64,000 nucleotides of DNA, taken from assembly GCA_002436065.1 (NCBI GenBank), contig DIXP01000021.1, positions 124,001 through 188,000 on the forward strand, in the 5' to 3' direction. This DNA comes from Chloroflexi bacterium UBA6077. Lineage in GTDB: Bacteria; Chloroflexota; UBA6077. Positions within the stretch are counted from its first letter, which is position 1. Each line of letters starts with the position of its first letter. Below the pieces are notes generated by a model. The model ran no database searches. It was not told the DNA's origin and saw nothing but the letters and a program-made list of their open reading frames with translations. Shown piece after piece: positions 36,101 through 44,286 of the stretch. Both the position numbers and the translations under genes were made by a program.

Positions 36101-36324
36101 CCAGCTTCTAGCTCCCACACGACCTGTAGACTCTCACCGAGAGAGTCCTCGTCGAGAGAGTCGAGCGTGACGAGATGCTGCTTCCCGTTTCTGTCGGCGA
36201 AGGCCGATGCCGCCACATCACTGACGACCCACTGCCGTCGCCGAACCTCCACGAGTTGGCCGGGGTCGGGCACTGAGCGACTCCGAGTGTACTCTGGCGA
36301 GGCAGTCATCGTTCTCTCAGCCAC
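33145..36324 (-). CDS. drmD: DISARM class 1 SNF2-type helicase DrmD
   Basis: A protein of 1059 residues; GTG at 36324 overlaps the methyltransferase stop by 8 nt, and an ATG at 36309 is also possible. Helicase motifs: IADDVGLGKTIEAG (about residue 152), VVDEAHN (about 263), LFLTATPHNG, and WNPNVMEQRNGRIDRHGQ (about 620), the SNF2 signature. The C-terminal third is coiled-coil rich (LKSLESTLARLKNSEVEDI). DrmD defines class 1 DISARM and works with DrmMI, DrmA and DrmB. It lies in the canonical order ahead of drmMI. Confidence 0.93.
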   Translation of the reverse strand: MAERTMTASPEYTRSRSVPDPGQLVEVRRRQWVVSDVAASAFADRNGKQHLVTLDSLDEDSLGESLQVVWELEAGAQVLERAGLPKITGWDSAERLEAFLDAVRWGAATNADKSFLQSPFRSGITIEDYQLDPLVRAIDMAHANLLIADDVGLGKTIEAGLVIQELLLRHRARSVIVVCPATLQLKWQTEMQEKFGLEFRVIDTEYVKALRRERGIHANPWTSFPRLIASMDWMKSGEGLRLLKDILPAHATYPKKLDILVVDEAHNVAPAVASQYALESQRTRLIRTISPHFSHHLFLTATPHNGYQESFTSLLELLDDQRFARTVMPDERQLHRVMVRRMKSDIVDADGNLVFPVRRLKCLEVDYADEERGIHRTLREYTESRSRRVKGTRHQFGTDFVHTLLKKRLFSSPMAFALTLVKHRETLNRGGTRRDSSALDDRILRKAIVRSEEEYSDDAKAEDAQLEAVEVATQFMVPLSDAERTMLDSLTDWAARSKHRVDAKAKAILEWLEEYLRPGGRWKSSRAILFTEYRATHAWLQQVLATRGFGGERLMLLHGSMRPDEREVVKAAFQAHPDVSPVRILLATDAASEGIDLQNHCNYLVHVEIPWNPNVMEQRNGRIDRHGQREKEVFIWHPVGKGFDPATAARQSRVGSIDGDHEYLMRAVLKVDAIRQDLGSVGPVIAQQIEDAMLGRRDAMDTGFAEAKAARARHFVAVERRLQERIARLHDKLLEAKTDLRLAPENVVRAVSVALELAEKPPLHPVSLSGVPSGTVFEVPILPGTWGRATAGLEHPHTKARRPITFDHEVAKGRDDVVLAHLNHKLVRMSLRLLREELWKLDDVKLLHRVSVRVVPSGEIDDPIVAVWSRLVVTGGGHHRLHEELTLSGGVLRPSGFVRVPQVRRLEDLVRQAVSVSPPASLFSVLQGRFEQYEEAIRTAVEARSRDRLKSLESTLARLKNSEVEDIREVLRDLERSIRKELQDTAPRQARMALWPEEEREQLKRDLESLRGRLERIPEEQQLEIAAIENRYADPADRTFPVAVEFLISRDTLDRVWGE

Positions 36325-37438
36325 ACGATCGTTCTCCAGCGTCGGCGTTTCCCTTGCCCATTCTGAGGCCTGCGATATGAGACATGATGCTCAGACCGAT
36401 TACTTCGCTTAGCCCAACCGGGACGGCATTCCCGATCAGGCGCCCTACCTTCTTCTTGTAAATCGGCTCCTCAGGTGGCGAGAACTTGTAGCCTTCCGGG
36501 AAACCTTGGAGGATCGCTCCCTCCCGCAACGAGATAGCCCTTTGCTGTTGCGGATGGCCGAAGCGACCGCTGCCGAAGGCGAAGAACTCAGTGGTGATGG
36601 TCGGAGCCGGTTCCTCCCAGCACATTCGTCCGTAGACGCTCGGGTATGTCTTGCCAGTTGTCCTCTTGTGGCAATCGGCGATCAGGTTCTCCTCCCAGTC
36701 TCGCCATGTCCCACCCGGACGAGACGCCGCAATCCGCAGACGATTAGTAGGAGAGAGAGTCGAAGCTTGATGCAGTGGATCGGCTGAGTCCACGGAGCCG
36801 GCTTCCAGGGAAGGCATGTCACCTATGGCTTCCTTGACGGTCCGCCTGGATCTCCCGATCTCCGATGGGGCCAGGAGGCGAATCGGGCCGAGTTTCGAGG
36901 CGAGAAGGACCAGCCTGTGGCGATGTTGCGGAACGCCGTAGTCCTCACAGTTCACTACGTCGTATGTCACGTGATACTGACTGGCTTTGAGCGTGGCGAC
37001 GAACTCATTGAAAACGTCTTGGTCCTGAAGTCGCCGGACATTCTCGGTCGTAACCAGGTCGGGCGCTGCCTCTTGGACGAGCCTGGAGAAATGCCGGAGG
37101 AGCCACCATCGCTTATCGGTAGAGGCCGCCTTTTGGTTGTATGTCGAAAAGGTCTGACAAGGCGGGCACCCGGCCAACAAACGGAGGCCGCTCCTGCCGA
37201 ACGCCTTCTGCAGATCTCGCGCTTGGAGATCTTCTACTGACTTCAGCAGGAACAGCGCCCCGTTATTGGCCGTATAGGGGAACTCGCAGGCCGGATCGAT
37301 ATCCACGCCAAGCTTGACATCCACACCGGCCTTGGCTAGTCCGTACGTCAGCCCTCCGGCACCGCAGAACAGGTCGACTGCGCGGATCCTCCGCTTCCGA
37401 GGGTTTCCTTTCCACGCCTGCACCGGCTGTCTACTCAA
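36317..37438 (-). CDS. C5-cytosine DNA methyltransferase at the head of the DISARM cluster
   Basis: A protein of 373 residues from a TTG. Motif I VDLFCGAGGLTYGLAKAG, motif IV GCPPCQTFS (catalytic Cys near residue 89), motif VI TTENVRRL, motif VIII PQHRHRLVLLAS and motif X RLIGNAVPV are all present. The gap between VIII and IX is short, so the target-recognition region is small. In class 2 DISARM a C5 methylase (DrmMII) is used instead of DrmMI; here it is added to a class 1 core. It is the first gene of the minus-strand cluster, and vsr lies downstream in the same cluster. Confidence 0.95.
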   Translation of the reverse strand: MSRQPVQAWKGNPRKRRIRAVDLFCGAGGLTYGLAKAGVDVKLGVDIDPACEFPYTANNGALFLLKSVEDLQARDLQKAFGRSGLRLLAGCPPCQTFSTYNQKAASTDKRWWLLRHFSRLVQEAAPDLVTTENVRRLQDQDVFNEFVATLKASQYHVTYDVVNCEDYGVPQHRHRLVLLASKLGPIRLLAPSEIGRSRRTVKEAIGDMPSLEAGSVDSADPLHQASTLSPTNRLRIAASRPGGTWRDWEENLIADCHKRTTGKTYPSVYGRMCWEEPAPTITTEFFAFGSGRFGHPQQQRAISLREGAILQGFPEGYKFSPPEEPIYKKKVGRLIGNAVPVGLSEVIGLSIMSHIAGLRMGKGNADAGERSCG

Positions 37439-38093
37439 CTTGGATATGTGCCCCTTCGAGTGCTTCGCAGTTCAGGTCCACGCCGTCGACTCTGGATCCG
37501 TTAGCCGACGTTAGCCGGCGTCGCCTTGACTCGTTCACAGCGACTGCTCCATTGTGCGGTCGCCCTCCCAACAAAGCCGCAACCCCCGGCGCTGGCGATG
37601 TCAGAGACGTGCCGGCGTGACAGCGCCGTGGGCTGGTGCGCTGCAAGAATCATCGACCCGGCGTGGCCACGCCGGGTCGAATTACGCGCATTTTGTGTCG
37701 TGCTCCCCGACCGCCGGGCATCACCTACATCCGAGATGCCGGTCCGCGATGCGAGACCACGGCAACCGAGTCCCAATTTCGTCGCATAATCCGATCCCAG
37801 CGGCCTCTTTTCGGTAGAGACCCAGGCTAGACATGAGTAAGTAGAGCCCCGGCTACAGTATAGTCCGCTGCGGCACTACTGAGAAGTGCAAAGTGGGCCA
37901 AACCAGGGGTGGGCTCTAGGAGCATTCCCTGGAACCCATGGATTGTGCCGTGGCTATGGACCGATCTTCTGCGGACGGGCTGGAGACAGCCAGGGACCGT
38001 TGCAGGCGCTGGTTCACGGCACATAGGCTGGTGCTGCCAACCGTAGGGATGTAGACTCAGTGCCGGCAGCTTTCACACCACAGTACTGTCAAG
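37439..38093. other. 655-nt divergent gap, no supported gene
   Basis: The gap separates the minus-strand DISARM cluster from the plus-strand HNH gene and should contain both promoters. I find no gene. It carries the 28-bp palindrome at 37653-37680, and a short direct repeat (cgttagccg twice between about 37498 and 37519) nearer to the methyltransferase start. Confidence 0.5.
37653..37680. repeat. 28-bp perfect palindrome upstream of the DISARM cluster
   Basis: The left arm tcgacccggcgtgg (37653-37666) is the exact complement of the right arm (37667-37680), with no spacer. It lies about 215 nt upstream of the methyltransferase start. A spacer-free palindrome is more like a dimeric-protein site than a terminator, and no T-run flanks it. 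An operator for the defence operon is plausible. Confidence 0.6.
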
Positions 38094-38801
38094 ATGATGC
38101 GGGCAAGGATGCAGATGATGGAACAACTACGTTGTCATGCTGATGAGCGGCAACTGGCTCAATGCGTATACTGTGGGGGCGCCACAGAAACGCGGGATCA
38201 TATCCCATCGAAGGTTCTCCTTGATGAGCCGTACCCGTCGAATCTACCAGTGGTTCCGGCATGCGAGACGTGCAACAAGGGGTTCTCTCTCGATGAGGAG
38301 TATCTTGCGTGCCTCGTTGACTGCGCAGTCACTGGATCCACGAGCGCGAATGGGGCACACCGCGAGAAGGTCAGCGGGATTCTCGCTCGGAAGCCTGCTC
38401 TCGCCTCGATGCTGGCCGACGCACGACGAGAGGCAAACGGCAGGGTCGCCTTCGCCATTGCACCGGACAGGGTGGAGCATGTGGTTCTGAAGCTCGCGCG
38501 CGGACACGCTGCGTACGAATTGAGCGAGCCGCAGCTTGGCGAACCTTCCAGCCTGCTTTGCCTTCCCTTGGAATCGTTGTCTCCTGATGTCCGCGAGAGG
38601 TTCGAGACGCCGCCTTCGCCCTCGACCTGGCCCGAGGTGGGGAGTCGAGCGATGCAACGACTGGCAGCCACCTTTCCCGCTGGAGCGGACTGGATCCTCG
38701 TCCAGGCCGGGCGATACCGCTACATGACGGCAGTGAGTGACGCAGTGGTCGTGCGGATGGTCCTCAGCGAGTATCTTGCGTGTGAGGTCACATGGTATTG
38801 A
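38094..38801 (+). CDS. HNH-type endonuclease-like protein
   Basis: A protein of up to 235 residues; several ATGs lie within the first 25 nt and the exact start is uncertain. CVYCGGATETRDHIPSKVLL supplies a zinc pair and the central histidine of an HNH site. VVPACETCNKGFSLDEEYL supplies the second zinc pair and the Asn-containing helix. The rest is a helical C-terminal domain without known motifs. Stand-alone HNH proteins of this shape are common in defence islands and may cut foreign DNA. It is transcribed away from DISARM. Confidence 0.75.
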   Translation: MMRARMQMMEQLRCHADERQLAQCVYCGGATETRDHIPSKVLLDEPYPSNLPVVPACETCNKGFSLDEEYLACLVDCAVTGSTSANGAHREKVSGILARKPALASMLADARREANGRVAFAIAPDRVEHVVLKLARGHAAYELSEPQLGEPSSLLCLPLESLSPDVRERFETPPSPSTWPEVGSRAMQRLAATFPAGADWILVQAGRYRYMTAVSDAVVVRMVLSEYLACEVTWY

Positions 38802-38985
38802 CGTTGACGTTTACTAGCGCCAACCTGGCGTCGCCAGTGCCATCTGTGAACATCTTCCGGTGGTTCCTCGGTAACGATTCCACCTTCAACAACAAACATA
38901 CGTGGCAACTCCTGGAACTTCCCCGTCCTACTACTTGTGGCTTCGCCGACGACCTATTAGTACCAGAAGGCCCGAAAGGTGTGGG

Positions 38986-39207
38986 ATGACCGCAGCTAGT
39001 CGCGAAGCAAATGAGACGGGATCGCATAGCGTCCTGAGGAACCTTGTTCGCCGAGAGGAGGAGCGTATCCTCGCTAGCTTCGCGGGAGAAAGGCGATTGG
39101 GCCTTGTGGAGCTCGCTAGGGCCATGGACACCTATTGCCTATATGTCCTCGGATTGGGCGGCGAGGGGGAAAAGCATGAAGCGGCCAGTGGACGCCACGA
39201 CCTTTAA
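38986..39207 (+). pseudogene. N-terminal fragment cut off by an in-frame stop
   Basis: A frame of 73 codons from an ATG at 38986 ends at TAA 39205-39207. Reading on in the same frame, protein-like sequence continues without a break (RYGWNKAVSLF, then MDETCQQYG), which is the start of the next entry. The stop may be a nonsense mutation, for example from CAA. The fragment includes NLVRREEERILASFAGERRL and ELARAMDTYCLYVLGLGG. The 184 nt before it (38802-38985) hold nothing I can name. Confidence 0.45.
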
Positions 39208-39240
39208 AGGTATGGGTGGAACAAGGCCGTATCGCTCTTC

Positions 39241-40710
39241 ATGGACGAGACTTGCCAGCAGTATGGCGCACCATTGTTGGGATCAGTCCGAGAAGGTCAG
39301 GACTGGGCCGATTCGGTAATCCAGCACTGCGGACGACTCGGTCTGAGCGAAATGGTTCTCGATCTCTGTCACCACGGCCTCGGAGAACTGCTGATGCCGT
39401 CACCCAAGCTGTTCAGGTTCTCCTTCGTTTCTACTTTCGCTATCGAGGCTATGGAAAGAGAGGAGTTCAAGATCTTCCAGACCATTGCCGATGAGGAAGA
39501 CCAGGGCGCCTTGAACCGCGTTCTCTCCAAACGTCCCGCGATGCTTGCCAGGATGTACCCACTCGTGGCTCCCTGGCGAGAGCAGTTCATCCAGTACCGG
39601 ACCTCGCCAGAAATCGATGAATTCTATGAGCTCTTCGGGTTGCTCTGGACGCGCCGACACTATGAATCTGGTCACGACGCTTTTGCTGCCGACGCTGTGT
39701 TTGGGGGATTGACTTTCACTCTCTACAAGGCAGTGGTTGTGGAACTGGTAGGTTGGGCGCTGAAACACGTTGACTTCTGCCAGGCCCTTCTCGTCAAACA
39801 CCCGGAGCTCCAGTTACGTAACATTCTGACGATATTTCAAGAAGAGACCGTCCTCTCTGAATCGCTTTCCGCTGCTTTGGACATCTCGGAATCCGAGGCA
39901 ACGCAGGCGCTGGCAACATTAAAGCTCAATCTCGGCAACAAGGCGCTGCATACATCGGTGAACGCTGGGTGTGCCGCTCCGCTGCTCACAATCGGTCAAG
40001 GATTGGTGATTAGGTCCATTGCAGGAAGTCTTATCAGCCCTTTCGACTTCATGCTAGCAGAACTAAGGAGGAGGTATCCTGCGGACTGGGACCGAGCGGT
40101 TGATGAGAGGGAGAGGAGGTTTCGACAGGAACTATACGCAGTCTTTCCGGGCGAACGGTTTGCGAGATCCGACAGCTCTGTCAAACTACGGGTTGGTGAT
40201 AGCACAGCCACTGACGTGGATGCTGTAGTCTTCGACAAGTCGACCAATACGTTGGGGCTGTTTCAGCTCAAGTGGCAGGACCCCTTCGGGGCCTCCCTAC
40301 GAAAGCGTGAGACCAAGAAGATGAACTTCATGCAGGAAGGGAACCGATGGGTGTCAGTTGTGAGTTCATGGATGAGAGGCCAATCACCAGGAACCGTTGC
40401 GCAGCGGCTGGGTTTGGGAGGGATCGCGACGCCTCCCTTCAGCAAAGTACGCCTGTTTATCCTGGGCCGCCACTTTGCCCATTTTTCCGGCGATGCTGTT
40501 GCTGATCCCAGGGCTGCTTGGGGCATGTGGCCACAGGTGATTCGTCTGGTCGGCGAGTCCTACGATTATTCCGACCCGATCGACTGGCTCTACGCGTCTC
40601 TCAATGGGAATTCTCCTCTACTGATGCACCCCCCGGCACTAGATGGGTACGCCATGAAGATCGGAGAACATGAGGTCATCATTGAGCCGATTGGAGATGC
40701 TCGGGGCTGA
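39241..40710 (+). CDS. Large hypothetical protein with nuclease-like core (possibly truncated)
   Basis: A protein of 489 residues from the ATG at 39241; no clear ribosome site precedes it, in line with truncation by the upstream stop. The first 280 residues are helical. Then VGDSTATDVDAVVFDKSTN followed by LGLFQLKWQDPFG forms a possible D...(Q)xK restriction-fold core, with Gln in place of the usual Glu. The C-terminal part includes SKVRLFILGRHFAHF. No named family is recognised. It may have been a stand-alone defence nuclease. Confidence 0.6.
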   Translation: MDETCQQYGAPLLGSVREGQDWADSVIQHCGRLGLSEMVLDLCHHGLGELLMPSPKLFRFSFVSTFAIEAMEREEFKIFQTIADEEDQGALNRVLSKRPAMLARMYPLVAPWREQFIQYRTSPEIDEFYELFGLLWTRRHYESGHDAFAADAVFGGLTFTLYKAVVVELVGWALKHVDFCQALLVKHPELQLRNILTIFQEETVLSESLSAALDISESEATQALATLKLNLGNKALHTSVNAGCAAPLLTIGQGLVIRSIAGSLISPFDFMLAELRRRYPADWDRAVDERERRFRQELYAVFPGERFARSDSSVKLRVGDSTATDVDAVVFDKSTNTLGLFQLKWQDPFGASLRKRETKKMNFMQEGNRWVSVVSSWMRGQSPGTVAQRLGLGGIATPPFSKVRLFILGRHFAHFSGDAVADPRAAWGMWPQVIRLVGESYDYSDPIDWLYASLNGNSPLLMHPPALDGYAMKIGEHEVIIEPIGDARG

Positions 40711-41066
40711 ACTTACTGAGCTACTGGCTGAACTTGAGCAACAGAATCGGGATTTGGCCTGGGCGTAGGGGAGACCGGACACGTGACAGACCAGGAGGGC
40801 CTCCAGGAAACCCCTGGAAGCCCTCCCCCAGTATTCACATCGCCGCGCCTTCCGCGTCATTGCTCAACCGTCGCGGAGAAAGTAGACTGGGGACAAGGAG
40901 TACATCGATTTGGACTCCGGGGCCAATAGTGTCCTACTAGACACCGTTGCCTCGGCAGGCAGTTCCTCCGAGCAGGCGGCGTGCAAGGCCCCGGTCACCT
41001 TCCAGTTGAGCCGTCTGCCCGAGGCGGGTTACTTATCGTGAGACCCGACGCGGGAGGATAGCGACC
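40711..41066 (+). other. 356-nt gap with a long hairpin
   Basis: The 14-base arms at 40794-40807 and 40813-40826 pair with one mismatch around a 5-nt loop. There is no T-tract on the plus strand, so factor-dependent termination after the upstream gene is possible. GGGAGGA near 41052 serves the next gene. No reading frame here is convincing. Confidence 0.4.
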
Positions 41067-43211
41067 ATGTTTCCAACTACCCTATTCGCCGCTTGGCGCC
41101 CAATCTGGGAAACCTCCGAGGAAGTTCGAACTATCGGGGCACGAGCGGACCAGCTTGCCTCGGCCCGGAACGCGCTTGCGATCGTTGTGCCCGATTCATC
41201 GATCTTGGAGCGCTTTCGCGAAGCCCTGTACTTGTTCAACTTGCTCTACAAAGCTCGAGGCGAGCCAAAGCGCGGTCGCGAGCGAGAATTCGTCGAGGCC
41301 TACTCAAGGGCGATCCAAGCGCTTCGACCACTCATCCAAGCCGCTCGATGGCCTAGATGGCTGCAGCTCGAGGAAGCCCTGGCTGCGACGATCGATGTGT
41401 CCGGTTTCCTGGCTGCTGCCCTGCTACTTCGCACCCAGATTGAGGATTTGGCGATCCAACTGGAGATCGAGGTCTGGGATCGAAAGTTGGCTCACGAGGA
41501 CTGGTGTACGTCTGGATACATTTCCCGCGAGGATTGCGCTCGCATTCGGGAATACGCCTCGCTCCTGAAGGACCATATCCTTCCCCAACCCTCAGCATCT
41601 ACTCGTGATGAACTAGCGACGAAATGCGAGTTCAACGCGGATGCACTGCTGCCGGCTGATCTGCAAGAGTGCCGCAAAAGGCTCAACGACTACGTGCACC
41701 CGAATTACGGTAGTCACTTGGCTATCATCCGTCCGGAGGAGAGTCGAGCAGGCGAAGTCCTCCTCCACTCGTTTGCATGCGTCTACGAAGCCTTCCTCCG
41801 GATGGACGGAACTCGTTCACTGCCTGCCTCACGAGAGTTCCCGGTTGCGCCTGAGCATCCGAGTGCGGTTCAGGAGTGGAAGACCTTTCTGGAGAGAACG
41901 TTACCGGGTATCGATGCTCATATGCCGCCGCCAGAGGGCTGGGAGCGCTGGAGGCCCGACTTCGTACGATCACTCGTTGACCAACTCACAAACGAAGAGG
42001 AGCAAAGGACCTTCTACGAAGGGCACGCCGAGGACGCTTCCGAAGGGTCCGAATCGGCGACCATCCCTTCACTTGCCAAGCTGTGCTGCTCTCTCATCCC
42101 AGCAGCGACACGGATGTCGAGTTCCGATGTCGTGCGCTTCCCATTGGAGCACCCTGAATTCGGACTTCCAGCCAGCCTGTCGGCGTGGTTGGTCTTTCCG
42201 GCTGTGCGTGACTATGCGGATCAGTTGGACAAAATGGTAGCGGAACTGGACAGGTCGGCCCTCTTTCCACAACGTCCTCCGTATGAGCACTGGTTGACGT
42301 TCCTTCGCAACGCCATCGAGATGTCCATAGTGCTAACTCAGATCAAGACAGACAGCATGATGCTCGCGACGCTTAGGATGCTGAATGGCTCTAACCCATT
42401 GGGCGCCGCGGTCTGCGCCCGCTCGCTACTGGAGCACTATGCTGTTGGTCTTTACGTTAGTCTGCAACTCAACCGGCGCTGGGACGGGATCGAGGGTGCC
42501 CAATCTGATGGCGAATGCAAGTCGAAGCTCGACAAGCTTGAGAAGCATGTGGCACGGTTTCTTGCGGGAACAAGCAGTACGGAGGAACTATCGAGGGCAT
42601 GGCGGGAGCGGTGGAACAAGTTGGGGACCGCTCAGCACTTGGACCTGGGGCCTGCGATCAAGGAGGCATTCCCGGGGAATGACTTCCGCCAGTTTCTCTG
42701 GTGTTACTTTTCCAACATTACCCACGGCTCCCAACTCACCGGCGCCGATCTCCTCGAGCCCAGGTCGACCGAACGAACGCGTACCATCTTGGCACTGGCC
42801 GTCTTAGTCTTTGCCAATCTTCAATCCAGAGAAGCAGACCTCGACATCGTAGCGCCGGCGCTGCTGCCGGTAGACCGCCTCCGCCGTCTCGGAGGTTCCG
42901 CCGGGAAGTCAGGCATGGCGGACCTTCGCAAGTCCATCTTGGAAGGGAAGATGCCGGCTCGACTGGAGATGGGCAGAGATGTCTTCGGCAGCGGCATCGA
43001 GTCTAATCCGTACCGCTTCCGGCCCTCGCTGAACTATTACCAGGCATACGCACAATTCTGTCGCGAGCAGGGCATTTCCATCCAGCGACGTTGCGTTTGG
43101 AACTGGGAGGGTGAAATAGGCGATCGTGTTACCACCACGGACAGCCGGGAGATCTTCTTCCGGAAGGGTTCGTTTTTCACCTTCTTCACGTTAGGTCTGA
43201 TCCTCACGTGA
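41067..43211 (+). CDS. Large hypothetical protein with apparent internal duplication
   Basis: A protein of 714 residues; GGGAGGA lies about 8 nt before the ATG. Two similar blocks stand out. The first (about residues 120-212) has LLLRTQIEDLAIQLEIE and RLNDYVHPNYGSHLAI. The second (about 450-555) has AVCARSLLEHYAVGLYVSLQ and WCYFSNITHGSQLTGA. Both have an Arg-containing helix and a later HP/HG turn, a pattern seen in some HEPN-like helical families, but I cannot confirm this. No catalytic motif or membrane helix is evident. It is the last plus-strand gene before a minus-strand block. Confidence 0.65.
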   Translation: MFPTTLFAAWRPIWETSEEVRTIGARADQLASARNALAIVVPDSSILERFREALYLFNLLYKARGEPKRGREREFVEAYSRAIQALRPLIQAARWPRWLQLEEALAATIDVSGFLAAALLLRTQIEDLAIQLEIEVWDRKLAHEDWCTSGYISREDCARIREYASLLKDHILPQPSASTRDELATKCEFNADALLPADLQECRKRLNDYVHPNYGSHLAIIRPEESRAGEVLLHSFACVYEAFLRMDGTRSLPASREFPVAPEHPSAVQEWKTFLERTLPGIDAHMPPPEGWERWRPDFVRSLVDQLTNEEEQRTFYEGHAEDASEGSESATIPSLAKLCCSLIPAATRMSSSDVVRFPLEHPEFGLPASLSAWLVFPAVRDYADQLDKMVAELDRSALFPQRPPYEHWLTFLRNAIEMSIVLTQIKTDSMMLATLRMLNGSNPLGAAVCARSLLEHYAVGLYVSLQLNRRWDGIEGAQSDGECKSKLDKLEKHVARFLAGTSSTEELSRAWRERWNKLGTAQHLDLGPAIKEAFPGNDFRQFLWCYFSNITHGSQLTGADLLEPRSTERTRTILALAVLVFANLQSREADLDIVAPALLPVDRLRRLGGSAGKSGMADLRKSILEGKMPARLEMGRDVFGSGIESNPYRFRPSLNYYQAYAQFCREQGISIQRRCVWNWEGEIGDRVTTTDSREIFFRKGSFFTFFTLGLILT

Positions 43212-43232
43212 AGATCAACCCCCTTTGGGCGG

Positions 43233-44270
43233 CTAGCGGAACTCGGCCTCAAAGTCGGTCAGCACAGCGCTCACGTAGTCTTGAAGCCCTTTTAGGGCCA
43301 AGAAGATGACTTCGCCTCGCCCGGGTCCGCTCTTGTGGAAACGGGGCTGAAACCGTAGTTTGGGATTCACTACTATTGGAATGCGTAAGGAAATGTCATT
43401 CCCAGAGCCAACCAACATCGCGGGGTTCTTGCGCCGAACGACGAACTGACAGAGCTCCTCTCCGTCTTTCAGCGGCCCTGCCTTCTTCTCCCAGAGCATC
43501 TCGCAAGTGAGATCCTCCACCAGCCCGGCGCTCGCAGGGTCGTCGTCATCAGGCGTAACGGTGACATCATACTGGGCAGCACGCCACGGAACGACGATGG
43601 ACGGTGAACGGTGCTTGTCAGCGTTCCACAACTCAGTGAGTACCCAAAGTGGGTGCCTCTTGTAGCTCCGCTTTAGATGATGAGGTTGAAACTTCTCGAA
43701 GCGTCCCCATACCCCCATGTCGATTCCCCAAAGACATCTACTAGACTGATTGGGCCAGTCCCGCAAGCTCTTCGCTCCCTTGACTGGCTTGACTGGCTGA
43801 GCAATGTCACTGACAGGGAACTGCACACTCCTCCAGGCGAGGTCGGGTCGGCTCCCCGGACTGATTCCGTGACGTCGCTGGTGGCGGATGCTCAGCTCCC
43901 AGGTGAGGTAGTCAAGGGCACACCGTAGGTCATGGATGATTTCACCCAGTGCGGTGCTCCAATCGATGATGGGTAGCGGCTTGAGACTCAAGGTTGCCCG
44001 GTACTTCACCGCCGTGGTATGGGAGACGTACCATCGTCCATCGGACTCCTCGACGAATACCTCCGGGATACCCATGGCTTCTATCTCGCTTAGGGGCCGT
44101 TCAATCAGTTCTATACAGGTCAGCTCGTGTTCGACGGGAAACGAGTACGGGGAAGGAACTGCATAGAGAAAGGCGCCAACCTCATCGTGTAGCGCCTGGG
44201 TCTGCTTCTCCGCCCTCCTGACCTTAGCCCAAGCTCCTCGTAGAGCAGGCGCTATCATGGTCGAAGACAA
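43233..44270 (-). CDS. Hypothetical protein
   Basis: A protein of up to 345 residues from a TTG; an ATG 12 nt further is equally possible. The block LGEIIHDLRCALDYLTWELS is seen in many uncharacterised bacterial proteins, and a later WVLTELWNADKHR block fits the same family type. The rest is beta-rich, with a C-terminal ALKGLQDYVSAVLTDFEAEF helix. I cannot assign a function. It follows the nuclease-like gene to its right by 16 nt, so the two are probably one operon. Confidence 0.65.
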   Translation of the reverse strand: MSSTMIAPALRGAWAKVRRAEKQTQALHDEVGAFLYAVPSPYSFPVEHELTCIELIERPLSEIEAMGIPEVFVEESDGRWYVSHTTAVKYRATLSLKPLPIIDWSTALGEIIHDLRCALDYLTWELSIRHQRRHGISPGSRPDLAWRSVQFPVSDIAQPVKPVKGAKSLRDWPNQSSRCLWGIDMGVWGRFEKFQPHHLKRSYKRHPLWVLTELWNADKHRSPSIVVPWRAAQYDVTVTPDDDDPASAGLVEDLTCEMLWEKKAGPLKDGEELCQFVVRRKNPAMLVGSGNDISLRIPIVVNPKLRFQPRFHKSGPGRGEVIFLALKGLQDYVSAVLTDFEAEFR

Positions 44271-44286
44271 CTCACTTTCTTGGCAA

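Noticed and set aside
37498..37519. Short direct repeat (cgttagccg twice) near the C5 methyltransferase start
   Set aside because: Too short and only two copies; could be chance in GC-rich DNA.
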